Source: Adhaeribacter sp. (lineage in GTDB: Bacteria; Bacteroidota; Bacteroidia; Cytophagales; Hymenobacteraceae). Taken from it: a stretch of DNA of 7,755 nucleotides. The number at the start of each line of letters is the position of its first letter. The first letter of the stretch is position 1. The position numbers and the translations under genes are program-made. Below the pieces are notes generated by a model. It saw only the letters and a program-made list of their open reading frames with translations, had not been told where the DNA came from and made no database searches. The DNA lies in the NCBI GenBank assembly GCA_028288395.1, contig JAQBNV010000016.1, positions 1 through 7,755 of the forward strand, in the 5' to 3' direction. This document shows positions 1-6,675 of the stretch, one piece after another.

Positions 1-2099
1 TTACGCAGGAAATTAAAAAATGGTTAACCGGAGGGGTAAACTTTGGCTATGCCAGAACCGAAAGCAATAACAACGGGCAGAGCGAAGATTCTGGTAGCAT
101 ATTTTGGTTTGCCGACAATATGCCGCCAATTTATCCTTTGTTTATGCGCGATGCTGAAGGCAAGTTACTTACCGATCCGATATTTGGTGGTAACCGGTTT
201 GATTATGGTGGGGGAACTCCCGCTACTTCACGCGGTTTTGGTGGCTTAACCAACGCTATTTCGGATGCTACTTACGATGTGAACCGGAACAACCGCAATG
301 AAATGAACGGTAGCGCCAATGTAAACTTTGATATTCTGGAAGGTTTAACCTTTGAGAACAGATTGGGTTTGCAGTATTACAACGACAATTATGTAAACAG
401 AGGCAATAAATATTACGGCGGTTCAGCCTCTCAGAATGGTAGCATTTATACCGAAAGAGAAGAATTAACCTCTTTTAATTTATTAAATTTATTAAGATAT
501 AACAAAGCATTTGGGCAGCATGGTATAGATGCTTTAGCAGCGCACGAAGCCAGTAACTGGCGCCGTAGCCTTTTAATAGCTTCGGGTTATAACTTAGTAG
601 ATCCGGATTTGTTAGATTTAAGCAATGCGGTGGTATTTAACCCATCCAATTCTTATACAGAAGCTTATTCCCTAGAGAGCTACTTCGCGCAGGTAAACTA
701 CGACTTCTCTAAAAAATACTTCTTATCCGGTACTATCCGGAGAGATGGTTCTTCCCGGTTCCGGGAAGATAAATGGGGTACCTTTGGTTCGGTAGGTGCC
801 GCCTGGTTAATTTCCAGCGAAGATTTCATGAGCAACCTGCCAATTATTAGCAATTTAAAATTAAAGGCTAGCTACGGCTTAATCGGCGATCAGGCAGGCG
901 TAGGTTACTATCCGGGTTATAATTTGTTTGATGTAGATAATTTAAATGATGCGCCGGCTTTCGCTTTCTACTCTAAAGGTAACCCCGATTTAACCTGGGA
1001 AACTTCTAAGATGTTCCAGACCGGAATTGAGTTTGGTATTGGTGAATATTTAACCGGCTCGTTTGATTATTATATTAAGAATACCGACAACTTAATTTTT
1101 GAGAGAAGAGTTGGTCCTTCTTTAGGTTATGCCTTAATGCTGGTAAACGACGGAAAGTTAAGAAACCGGGGTTTTGAATTTGATTTAACCGGCCACGTTC
1201 TGAAAACCGAAGACTACCGTTTGAGCTTAAACGTAAACGGCGAAATATTTGACAACGAGATTACCGAAATGCCATTAGAAGATGTGGTTACAGGTAAACA
1301 AAAGCCAATAGATGTACAAGCGCCTTATGGCTGGTCGGTAGGTCACTCTATTTTCGATTTCTATATGAGAGAATATGCCGGTATAGATCAAACCGATGGC
1401 AGGGCTATGTGGAATGTGGTATACAATGATGCGAATAATAATGATGCCTTAGATTCGGGCGAAAAGATAACCGACTTAACTGATTATTTAGCCGATAATC
1501 CGGATGTGCGGGAATCTGACCTGAAAACCACTACCTCTAAAACGTACACAGATGCAACCCAGAAGTATGTTGGTAAATCGGCTATCCCTAAAATAAGAGG
1601 AGCCTTTAATTTATCTGGAGGTTATAAAGGATTTGATTTAAGTGCCCAGTTAATTTACAGCGTGGGTGGTTATTCTTACGATTACCGGTATGCTTCTTTA
1701 ATGGGCAATGGTTTAATTGGCAGTAACAACTGGCATACCGACATCCTGAACAGATGGCAGAGCGCCGAGGATCCAGGCGATGGGGTGGTTCCGCGGCTTT
1801 CCAATAACGCAGATATAAATGCGGCCGGTGCTTCTACCCGTTTCCTTACGAAAGCAAATTACCTGGGTCTAAATAATGTTCGTTTAAGCTATACCGTTCC
1901 GGCTAGTTTAACCAGCAAAGTTGGCTTAGGTGGTCTTACTGTATGGGTATCCGGCGATAATTTATGGATTAACACCGCTCGTAAAGGCTTTTACCCTTCT
2001 ATTTCGGAGGCAGGTAGCTCTAACCGGGACAATAGCCAAAGCAGATACCAGTACAATCCTTTATCTACCTTAACCGGTGGTTTAAGAGTTAAATTTTAA
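1..2099 (+). CDS. SusC/RagA-family TonB-linked outer-membrane transporter, 5' end cut off by the window
   Basis: This is the barrel of a SusC-like TonB-dependent transporter, which imports large nutrients across the outer membrane together with a SusD lipoprotein. The reading frame is open from the first base (first full codon at 3) to the TAA at 2097-2099, giving 698 visible residues. The ATG at 120 is internal, because the residues before it (GVNFGYART and onward) are already barrel-like. Family members are usually about 1000-1100 residues, so the signal peptide, the carboxypeptidase-regulatory-like domain and the plug are missing, about 300-400 residues. Seen: many alternating amphipathic strands separated by Asn/Gly/Asp-rich loops, an N-P-D-L-T-W-E-T block (nt 984-1007) typical of SusC proteins, an Asp/Asn loop at 1428-1463, and the C-terminal ending T-G-G-L-R-V-K-F with a terminal Phe, as in BAM-assembled barrels. 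The SusD partner starts 10 bases downstream, so the two are surely co-transcribed. The substrate cannot be read from the sequence. Confidence 0.95.
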   Translation, partial: TQEIKKWLTGGVNFGYARTESNNNGQSEDSGSIFWFADNMPPIYPLFMRDAEGKLLTDPIFGGNRFDYGGGTPATSRGFGGLTNAISDATYDVNRNNRNEMNGSANVNFDILEGLTFENRLGLQYYNDNYVNRGNKYYGGSASQNGSIYTEREELTSFNLLNLLRYNKAFGQHGIDALAAHEASNWRRSLLIASGYNLVDPDLLDLSNAVVFNPSNSYTEAYSLESYFAQVNYDFSKKYFLSGTIRRDGSSRFREDKWGTFGSVGAAWLISSEDFMSNLPIISNLKLKASYGLIGDQAGVGYYPGYNLFDVDNLNDAPAFAFYSKGNPDLTWETSKMFQTGIEFGIGEYLTGSFDYYIKNTDNLIFERRVGPSLGYALMLVNDGKLRNRGFEFDLTGHVLKTEDYRLSLNVNGEIFDNEITEMPLEDVVTGKQKPIDVQAPYGWSVGHSIFDFYMREYAGIDQTDGRAMWNVVYNDANNNDALDSGEKITDLTDYLADNPDVRESDLKTTTSKTYTDATQKYVGKSAIPKIRGAFNLSGGYKGFDLSAQLIYSVGGYSYDYRYASLMGNGLIGSNNWHTDILNRWQSAEDPGDGVVPRLSNNADINAAGASTRFLTKANYLGLNNVRLSYTVPASLTSKVGLGGLTVWVSGDNLWINTARKGFYPSISEAGSSNRDNSQSRYQYNPLSTLTGGLRVKF

Positions 2100-2109
2100 T
2101 TAAATCGAA

Positions 2110-3672
2110 ATGAAGAAAAATATATATTTAATGGGTGCAGTTGCTCTTTCGCTTTTGGTGAGCAGTTGTAAAGATGATTTCCTGGATGAGCAACCAACCC
2201 AGCGGTTGTCGCCGGAACAAATTGCGAAGGCGGCTGAAAAAGATCCTTCTTTGTTGAATGGCAGTATAGCTGGTTTGTACGCCACCATGTATAAAACCGA
2301 AACCGGCGGGACGACTAACCACGACGATTTCGGGCAGAAAGGCTATGATATTTATAGCGATTTTCTGGTATCGGATGTGGCTTTGGCCGGTACGAATTAC
2401 GGCTGGTATACTGGCGTGGTACGGTATCAGGCTACTAAGGATTTTACGGGTAACCCCGCCTATCAGCCGTGGCGGTATTATTACCGGCTTATTTTGGGCG
2501 CTAATACCGTAATTGATTTGTTGGGCGGTACAGATGCCGAGCAAACGGTACCGGCAAACCGTTACACCATGGGGCAGGCCAAAGCACTCCGGGCTTATGC
2601 CTATTTTTATCTCGCCCAGTATTATTCAACCGGTTATGGTACCGGTGCCGAGAAGATATTGCCTATCTACAAAGATACGAAGTCTCCTAATCAGCCAAAA
2701 AGTACTTCGGCGGAGGTTTATGATTTTATAGTAGCAGATTTAACCCAGGCCATAGAATATTTACAAGGCTTCAACCGGGCTTCTAAAGACCAAATAAACC
2801 AGCAGGTAGCAAAAGGCTTATTGGCTTACGCTTTATCGGCCCGGGGTACTACCGCCGATTTAAACCAGGTCGTTAAGCTTACCGATGAGATTATTATCAA
2901 TGGCGGCTTTCGGTTGTTAGAGAAAAATGAAGTGGTTGCCCAGCTTGATCCGGCAACCGGCCGGGTATTAAATCCGGAGTCCGGCTTTAACAATGTAGCT
3001 AGCCCGAGCTGGATGTGGGGTGTGGACCTTACTTTAGCCAACAACCTTGACCTGGTTTCTTGGTGGGGGCAAATGGATATTTTTACCTACAGCTACGCCT
3101 GGGCCGGTGACCCAAAAACCATTGACAAAGGACTGTATGATGCCATTCGGGCCGATGATGTTAGAAAAGGCCAGTTTGACCCGGAAGATGGCGGCATTGA
3201 GAAATTCTACGAAGAAGATGACTACGCAGAAGGTGACATGGACTTAATGCCGGTAAATAAATTCTTTGATCCGGCCCGGGTAATTGGTGGTCAGCGCAAT
3301 GTGGTAACAGATTATGTATATATGCGTCTGGAAGAGATGTATTTATTAAATGCCGAAGCAAAAGCCAGATTAGGCCAGGATGCCCCGGCTAAGGATATGC
3401 TGAAAAAATTGTTAGCGAAACGGCTTACGAATACCAGTTACGTAGATGCGCTCAGCGGCCAGGGACTGCTGAATGAAATTTATCTCCAGACCCGGATTGA
3501 ATTATGGGGAGAAGGTAAAGCTTATTTAGCTATGAAGCGACTAAAGAAAACCGTTACCCGGGGTTCTAACCACCTGTTCGAGGCTGGAAAGTCGTTTACG
3601 TATGATGCTGACGAATTAACTTTTCCTATTCCGCAAGCCGAAGTACTAAATAATCCGGTACTGAACCAATAA
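2110..3672 (+). CDS. SusD/RagB-family nutrient-binding outer-membrane lipoprotein
   Basis: This is the surface lipoprotein lid of the SusCD importer; it captures substrate and delivers it to the SusC barrel. It is 520 residues long, normal for the family (about 480-600). Residues 1-20 are a lipoprotein signal peptide (MKKN, hydrophobic core, L-V-S-S-C) with the acylated Cys at 20. The following K-D-D fits the Bacteroidota lipoprotein surface-export signal, so the protein should face outwards. Residues about 155-170 (G-Q-A-K-A-L-R-A-Y-A-Y-F-Y) match the TPR-like helix of SusD proteins. Residues about 403-418 (Y-M-R-L-E-E-M-Y-L-L-N-A-E-A) and 465-477 (L-W-G-E-G-K-A-Y-L-A-M-K-R) match the C-terminal SusD_RagB domain, and the end F-P-I-P-Q-A-E-V-L-N-N-P is diagnostic. 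A Trp-rich stretch at 301-331 may lie near the ligand site (inference). The ATG at 2110 is chosen because the signal peptide begins there; the upstream bases are A-rich without a Shine-Dalgarno, as is usual in this phylum. Confidence 0.96.
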   Translation: MKKNIYLMGAVALSLLVSSCKDDFLDEQPTQRLSPEQIAKAAEKDPSLLNGSIAGLYATMYKTETGGTTNHDDFGQKGYDIYSDFLVSDVALAGTNYGWYTGVVRYQATKDFTGNPAYQPWRYYYRLILGANTVIDLLGGTDAEQTVPANRYTMGQAKALRAYAYFYLAQYYSTGYGTGAEKILPIYKDTKSPNQPKSTSAEVYDFIVADLTQAIEYLQGFNRASKDQINQQVAKGLLAYALSARGTTADLNQVVKLTDEIIINGGFRLLEKNEVVAQLDPATGRVLNPESGFNNVASPSWMWGVDLTLANNLDLVSWWGQMDIFTYSYAWAGDPKTIDKGLYDAIRADDVRKGQFDPEDGGIEKFYEEDDYAEGDMDLMPVNKFFDPARVIGGQRNVVTDYVYMRLEEMYLLNAEAKARLGQDAPAKDMLKKLLAKRLTNTSYVDALSGQGLLNEIYLQTRIELWGEGKAYLAMKRLKKTVTRGSNHLFEAGKSFTYDADELTFPIPQAEVLNNPVLNQ

Positions 3673-3682
3673 GTGGTTTTTA

Positions 3683-3703
3683 GATAGCTCATTAAAAGCT
3701 ATC
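3683..3703 (+). repeat. Small inverted repeat just after the susD-like stop
   Basis: GATAGCT at 3683-3689 and AGCTATC at 3697-3703 form a perfect 7-bp stem with a 7-base A/T-rich loop. It lies 10 bases after the stop of the SusD-like gene and 21 bases before the much stronger hairpin. There is no T-run after it, so it is not a good terminator by itself. It may protect the 3' end of the message or be chance. Confidence 0.35.
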
Positions 3704-3724
3704 CAGAAATTGCAAAATTATTCA

Positions 3725-3776
3725 ATTTATAAAACATAAGGGCTGTTCGCAAGAACAGTCCTTATGTTTTATAAAT
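3725..3776 (+). terminator. Long hairpin with GCAA tetraloop ending the SusCD operon; probably bidirectional
   Basis: Positions 3725-3748 pair with 3753-3776 over 24 base pairs. The only departure from Watson-Crick pairing is one G.U wobble (G3742 with T3759). The loop is GCAA (3749-3752), a stable GNRA tetraloop closed by C-G. The inner stem GGGCTGTTC/GAACAGTCC is GC-containing, and the outer part is A/T-rich, so the plus strand reads TTATGTTTTATAAAT after the GC core and the minus strand reads the near-equivalent. This is the form expected of a rho-independent terminator that works in both directions. It lies 52 bases after the SusD-like stop codon. No long pure T-run follows, so termination is inferred from shape. 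Confidence 0.75.
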
Positions 3777-4139
3777 GCCTGAAAAACAGCTTTCTGTGGA
3801 ACCATCATCTGTAATTAACGCTAGCAGTTGCTCAGCCTGAGGTGTTAATACCAAATCGCCTAAAACTGCTTCTATTGGAAACCCAGTAGTTTTTAAAAGC
3901 CTGCCGGGTTTTATTAAGCTGTTACGCTAATAGCTACCCTTATGGATGAGGGTTTAAACTATGGGGCATTAATATTTATTTACCATTTACAAAGTATAAG
4001 CCTCCCTGGCGGAATTGAGTTTCAAGACAGGTTCTTGTTTTATGGGCCAATTTTTATTATTAAGTCGGGAGAATAAGGTGGGAATGCTGTGATTTTTTGG
4101 AATTTTGTTAAATCTTGTCATAAAATTTATTTATCCCTT
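3777..4139. other. Gene-poor gap between SusCD operon and peptidase; possible gene remnant
   Basis: No convincing gene is present here. On the minus strand a frame is open for 54 codons, from just below the in-frame stop at 3927-3929 down to a TAA at 3762-3764 inside the hairpin. Its residues read like real protein (for example LGDLVLTPQAEQLL), but it has no ATG, so at best it is the decayed end of a lost gene. Positions 3936-3953 form an imperfect palindrome, ACCCTTAT-GG-ATGAGGGT, which could be a small hairpin or a protein-binding site. The peptidase promoter should lie in the right half. The best match I find to the Bacteroidota TTG / TAnnTTTG pattern is TTG at 4035 with TATTATTA at 4055-4062, which is weak. 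No tRNA, riboswitch or transposon end was recognised. Confidence 0.4.
3936..3953. repeat. Imperfect 18-bp palindrome upstream of the peptidase gene
   Basis: ACCCTTAT and ATGAGGGT are complementary except for one T-G pair and flank a two-base GG centre. As RNA it would fold into a 7-bp hairpin with a 4-base loop; as DNA it has the size of a regulator half-site pair. It lies about 190 bases before the peptidase start, far for a simple operator, and no T-run follows it. Its role is unknown. Confidence 0.3.
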
Positions 4140-6542
4140 ATGTCTTCTCCATTTCGATGCTGGCATTGTACTGCTGCTCTTATAAGCTTAACCTTTTTAT
4201 TCCATCCTGTTTATGGCCAGGATAAAATATCGGCTACTCTAACCATCGATCAGATCATGCAGGGTACGGCGTTTACAGGTACTTCGCCCAGTAATATTTA
4301 TTGGGCGGAAAATGGGCGGCAGCTTTTCTTTCAGTGGAATCCCGATAATAACCGCCGGGATTCTTTGTATCAAGTGGGAGTCGATGGTAAAAATATTCGG
4401 AAAGTAACCGCCCGGGAAAGCTGGAGCCTGCCCAGTCCCAATGGCGCTTACAACCGCAACCGGAGCCAGAAAGTATTTGAGAAAAACGGGGATATTTATT
4501 TACTAGAAATAAAGACAGGTAAAATACAGCAACTCACCAATACCGTTGAACGGGAATATTTGCCGGATTTTAGTTTCGACCAGCGAAAAATAGCTTTTCT
4601 GCAAAAAGATAACCTGTTTTACCTGCACCTGAACTCGGGTCAGTTGGTGCAACTAACCGATTTTCGGAAAGGTACCAAACGACTGGATCCCGAAGCACCC
4701 AAAAATGAGCAGGAAAAATGGCTGCGTACTCAGCAAACCGGCTTGTTAGATATAATAAAACTACGCGAAGCAGAAAAAACAGCGGCCAACGCCCAGGTTA
4801 AAGCCATTGCCCGGAATCGTCCCGTCGAAATTTATCTCGGTGAAAAAGTGGTGGATAATATTGTATTGAGTCCGGATGAACGTTACATTACCTACCGCCT
4901 GACTACTTCCCGGGCCGCTACCAGCCAGCTAACCCAGGTGCCAAATTTTGTTACCAGTTCTGCGTTTACCGAAAATATTCCTTCCCGCCCCAAGGTGGGC
5001 AACCCGCAACCGGTTTACGAAATGGCGCTTTACGATCGGCAGCAGGATACAATTTATGGGATTTCTTTTAAAGATTTGCCTGGCATCAACGAAGTGCCGG
5101 TTTCCCGGAAAGATTATCCCGCTGCCAAAACAGTAACTAAAACTCCGCGAAGCCTGGCACTTTACGGCCCGGTGTGGTCGGATAATGGAAAAAATGCGTT
5201 ACTGGTGGTAAGGTCGCAGGATAACAAAGACCGGTGGCTGTTGGGTTTTGAACCGGCTACCCGTAACCTGAAATTATTGTATCGCCAGCACGACGATGCC
5301 TGGATTGGCGGGCCAGGTATTGGCTACGGTGCCGGCGAAATCGGGTGGCTGCCGGATAATGAACATATCTGGTTACAGTTGGAAGAAACCGGGTATTCTC
5401 ATTTGTACACCGTAAATATTAAAACCGGGGTCAAGCGGGCTTTAACCCAGGGCAACTACGAAATTTCAAACCTGCAGCTGTCGCGGAATAAAAAATACTG
5501 GTATTTTAATGCGAATAAAGATCATCCCGGCGATGTACAGTTTTACCGCCTGCCGCTAGGTGGCGGTCAGGCGGTAGCTTTAACCAATTTGCCGGGTAGC
5601 CACGAGGTAACCTTGTCGCCGGACGAGAAAACCTTGGCCATCCGGTATTCCAGCAGCAACCAACCATGGGAATTATACCTACAGGACAACCGGCCGGGAG
5701 CCAAACCAAAGCGAATAACAAGTTCGGTAACTCTGGCTTTTAAGGCCTATAAATGGCGCGAGCCGGAAGTGATTTCATTTAAAGTTAGCGATGGGGCCAC
5801 CGTTTTTGCCCGCTTATATCGGCCTGCCCAAGCAATTGCCAAAGGCCCGGCGGTTATGTTTGTGCACGGTGCCGGTTATTTACAAAATGCGCATAAATGG
5901 TGGAGCCAATATTTCCGGGAATATATGTTTCATAACTTTTTGGCAGATAACGGTTACACTGTACTGGATATTGATTACCGCGGCAGTTCGGGGTATGGGC
6001 GCGAGGTACGGACCGGCATTTACCGGCACATGGGCGGCAAAGACCTGAGCGACCACGTAGACGGCGCTAAACTGCTGGCCGAACAATATGGGGTAGACCC
6101 GAAACGCATTGGTATTTACGGCGGTTCGTACGGTGGCTTTATCACCTTAATGGCTATGTTTACGCAACCCGATGTTTTTGCAGCGGGTGCCGCCCTGCGC
6201 TCCGTTACCGATTGGGCGCATTACAACCACGGTTATACTTCTAATATTTTAAACGAGCCTTTTACCGATAGCCTAGCTTATGTCCGGAGTTCGCCCATTT
6301 ATTTTGCCGAGGGGTTGAAAGGAGCTTTGCTCATGTGCCACGGTATGGTAGATACCAACGTGCACTTTCAAGATATTGTGCGGCTGTCGCAGCGTCTCAT
6401 CGAGTTAAAGAAAGAGAACTGGGAGTTGGCCGTGTATCCGGTAGAAGACCATGCGTTTACCGAGCCCAGCAGCTGGGCAGACGAGTATAAACGCATTTTT
6501 AAACTATTCGAAAGTAATTTGAAGCCAACCGCTAAGCCCTAA
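4140..6542 (+). CDS. Secreted S9-family serine peptidase (DPP IV / prolyl oligopeptidase-like)
   Basis: This is a two-domain exopeptidase-type serine protease acting in the periplasm or outside the cell. The ATG at 4140 gives 800 residues, typical for the family, and starts a classic signal peptide (residues 1-26, core A-L-I-S-L-T-F-L-F, cleavage after V-Y-G). A GTG at 4089 in frame would add 17 residues in front of that signal and is less likely. Residues about 40-545 form a beta-propeller; blade motifs of the S-P-D-x-x-x-I type recur near 99, 144, 243, 346, 403, 447 and 492. Residues about 570-795 are the alpha/beta-hydrolase domain: nucleophile Ser663 in G-G-S-Y-G-G, Asp738 in H-G-M-V-D-T-N-V, His771 in E-D-H-A-F. 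The spacings (75 and 33) match DPP IV-like enzymes. The D-W-x-Y-E-E-E motif that binds the free N-terminus in true dipeptidyl peptidase IV is not seen, so the exact cleavage mode is open. The gene appears monocistronic, with gaps and terminators on both sides. Confidence 0.93.
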   Translation: MSSPFRCWHCTAALISLTFLFHPVYGQDKISATLTIDQIMQGTAFTGTSPSNIYWAENGRQLFFQWNPDNNRRDSLYQVGVDGKNIRKVTARESWSLPSPNGAYNRNRSQKVFEKNGDIYLLEIKTGKIQQLTNTVEREYLPDFSFDQRKIAFLQKDNLFYLHLNSGQLVQLTDFRKGTKRLDPEAPKNEQEKWLRTQQTGLLDIIKLREAEKTAANAQVKAIARNRPVEIYLGEKVVDNIVLSPDERYITYRLTTSRAATSQLTQVPNFVTSSAFTENIPSRPKVGNPQPVYEMALYDRQQDTIYGISFKDLPGINEVPVSRKDYPAAKTVTKTPRSLALYGPVWSDNGKNALLVVRSQDNKDRWLLGFEPATRNLKLLYRQHDDAWIGGPGIGYGAGEIGWLPDNEHIWLQLEETGYSHLYTVNIKTGVKRALTQGNYEISNLQLSRNKKYWYFNANKDHPGDVQFYRLPLGGGQAVALTNLPGSHEVTLSPDEKTLAIRYSSSNQPWELYLQDNRPGAKPKRITSSVTLAFKAYKWREPEVISFKVSDGATVFARLYRPAQAIAKGPAVMFVHGAGYLQNAHKWWSQYFREYMFHNFLADNGYTVLDIDYRGSSGYGREVRTGIYRHMGGKDLSDHVDGAKLLAEQYGVDPKRIGIYGGSYGGFITLMAMFTQPDVFAAGAALRSVTDWAHYNHGYTSNILNEPFTDSLAYVRSSPIYFAEGLKGALLMCHGMVDTNVHFQDIVRLSQRLIELKKENWELAVYPVEDHAFTEPSSWADEYKRIFKLFESNLKPTAKP

Positions 6543-6560
6543 ACCAACACTAACAGGCGA

Positions 6561-6600
6561 GTTAATAATTAACGCGGCTGGGCTGAAAGAAGAATTAACT
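6561..6600. repeat. A/T-rich inverted repeats after the peptidase stop
   Basis: GTTAATAATTAAC at 6561-6573 is a perfect palindrome around a central A. AGTTAAT at 6560-6566 is also complementary to ATTAACT at 6594-6600, so three arms of the same sequence lie within 41 bases. This is ahead of the peptidase terminator and about 75-115 bases before the acetyltransferase start. It could be an operator or part of the peptidase 3' UTR. In A/T-rich DNA such short repeats also arise by chance. Confidence 0.3.
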
Positions 6601-6615
6601 AATGGTAATTAAGCT

Positions 6616-6644
6616 GCGGAAGCCGAAAGTTCCGTCGTTTTTTT
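6616..6644 (+). terminator. Hairpin plus T-run, terminator of the peptidase gene
   Basis: GCGGAA at 6616-6621 pairs with TTCCGT at 6630-6635 (six pairs, the outermost G.U) around an 8-base loop. A run of seven T follows at 6638-6644. The stem is short but the T-run is clean, and the site lies 73 bases after the peptidase stop and 31 before the acetyltransferase start. It implies that the acetyltransferase has its own promoter in the short A/T-rich stretch at about 6645-6675, where I could not identify a consensus. Confidence 0.55.
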
Positions 6645-6675
6645 AAGCTGAGCTTTCTTTTAAAATATTAAATAA

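Noticed and set aside
43..249. Plus-strand open frame overlapping the start of the SusC-like gene
   Set aside because: The SusC-like frame runs through this stretch from the first base without a stop and has clear family character; the other frame is a shadow.
2100..3361. Several open frames of 62-138 codons antisense to, or out of frame with, the SusD-like gene
   Set aside because: They overlap a full-length, well-recognised gene, have no recognisable domains, and arise from its codon bias.
3775..3840. Short plus-strand ATG frame of 21 codons after the hairpin
   Set aside because: It starts inside the hairpin arm, is very short, has no recognised motif and no promoter or neighbour supporting it.
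3879..3911. AAACCC ... GGGTTT inverted repeat in the gene-poor gap
   Set aside because: The arms are 6 bases with a 21-base loop, which is expected by chance in this sequence.
4035..4062. Candidate Bacteroidota-type promoter for the peptidase
   Set aside because: The TTG element is present but the downstream element matches TAnnTTTG at only two of the last four bases; too weak to list as a feature.
4089..4139. GTG start for the peptidase, giving 17 extra N-terminal residues
   Set aside because: The extra residues would precede a complete signal peptide that begins at the ATG at 4140, so the ATG is the better start.
5506..6086. Open frames antisense or out of frame inside the peptidase gene
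   Set aside because: They overlap the peptidase catalytic and propeller coding regions, which carry an intact triad; no independent support.
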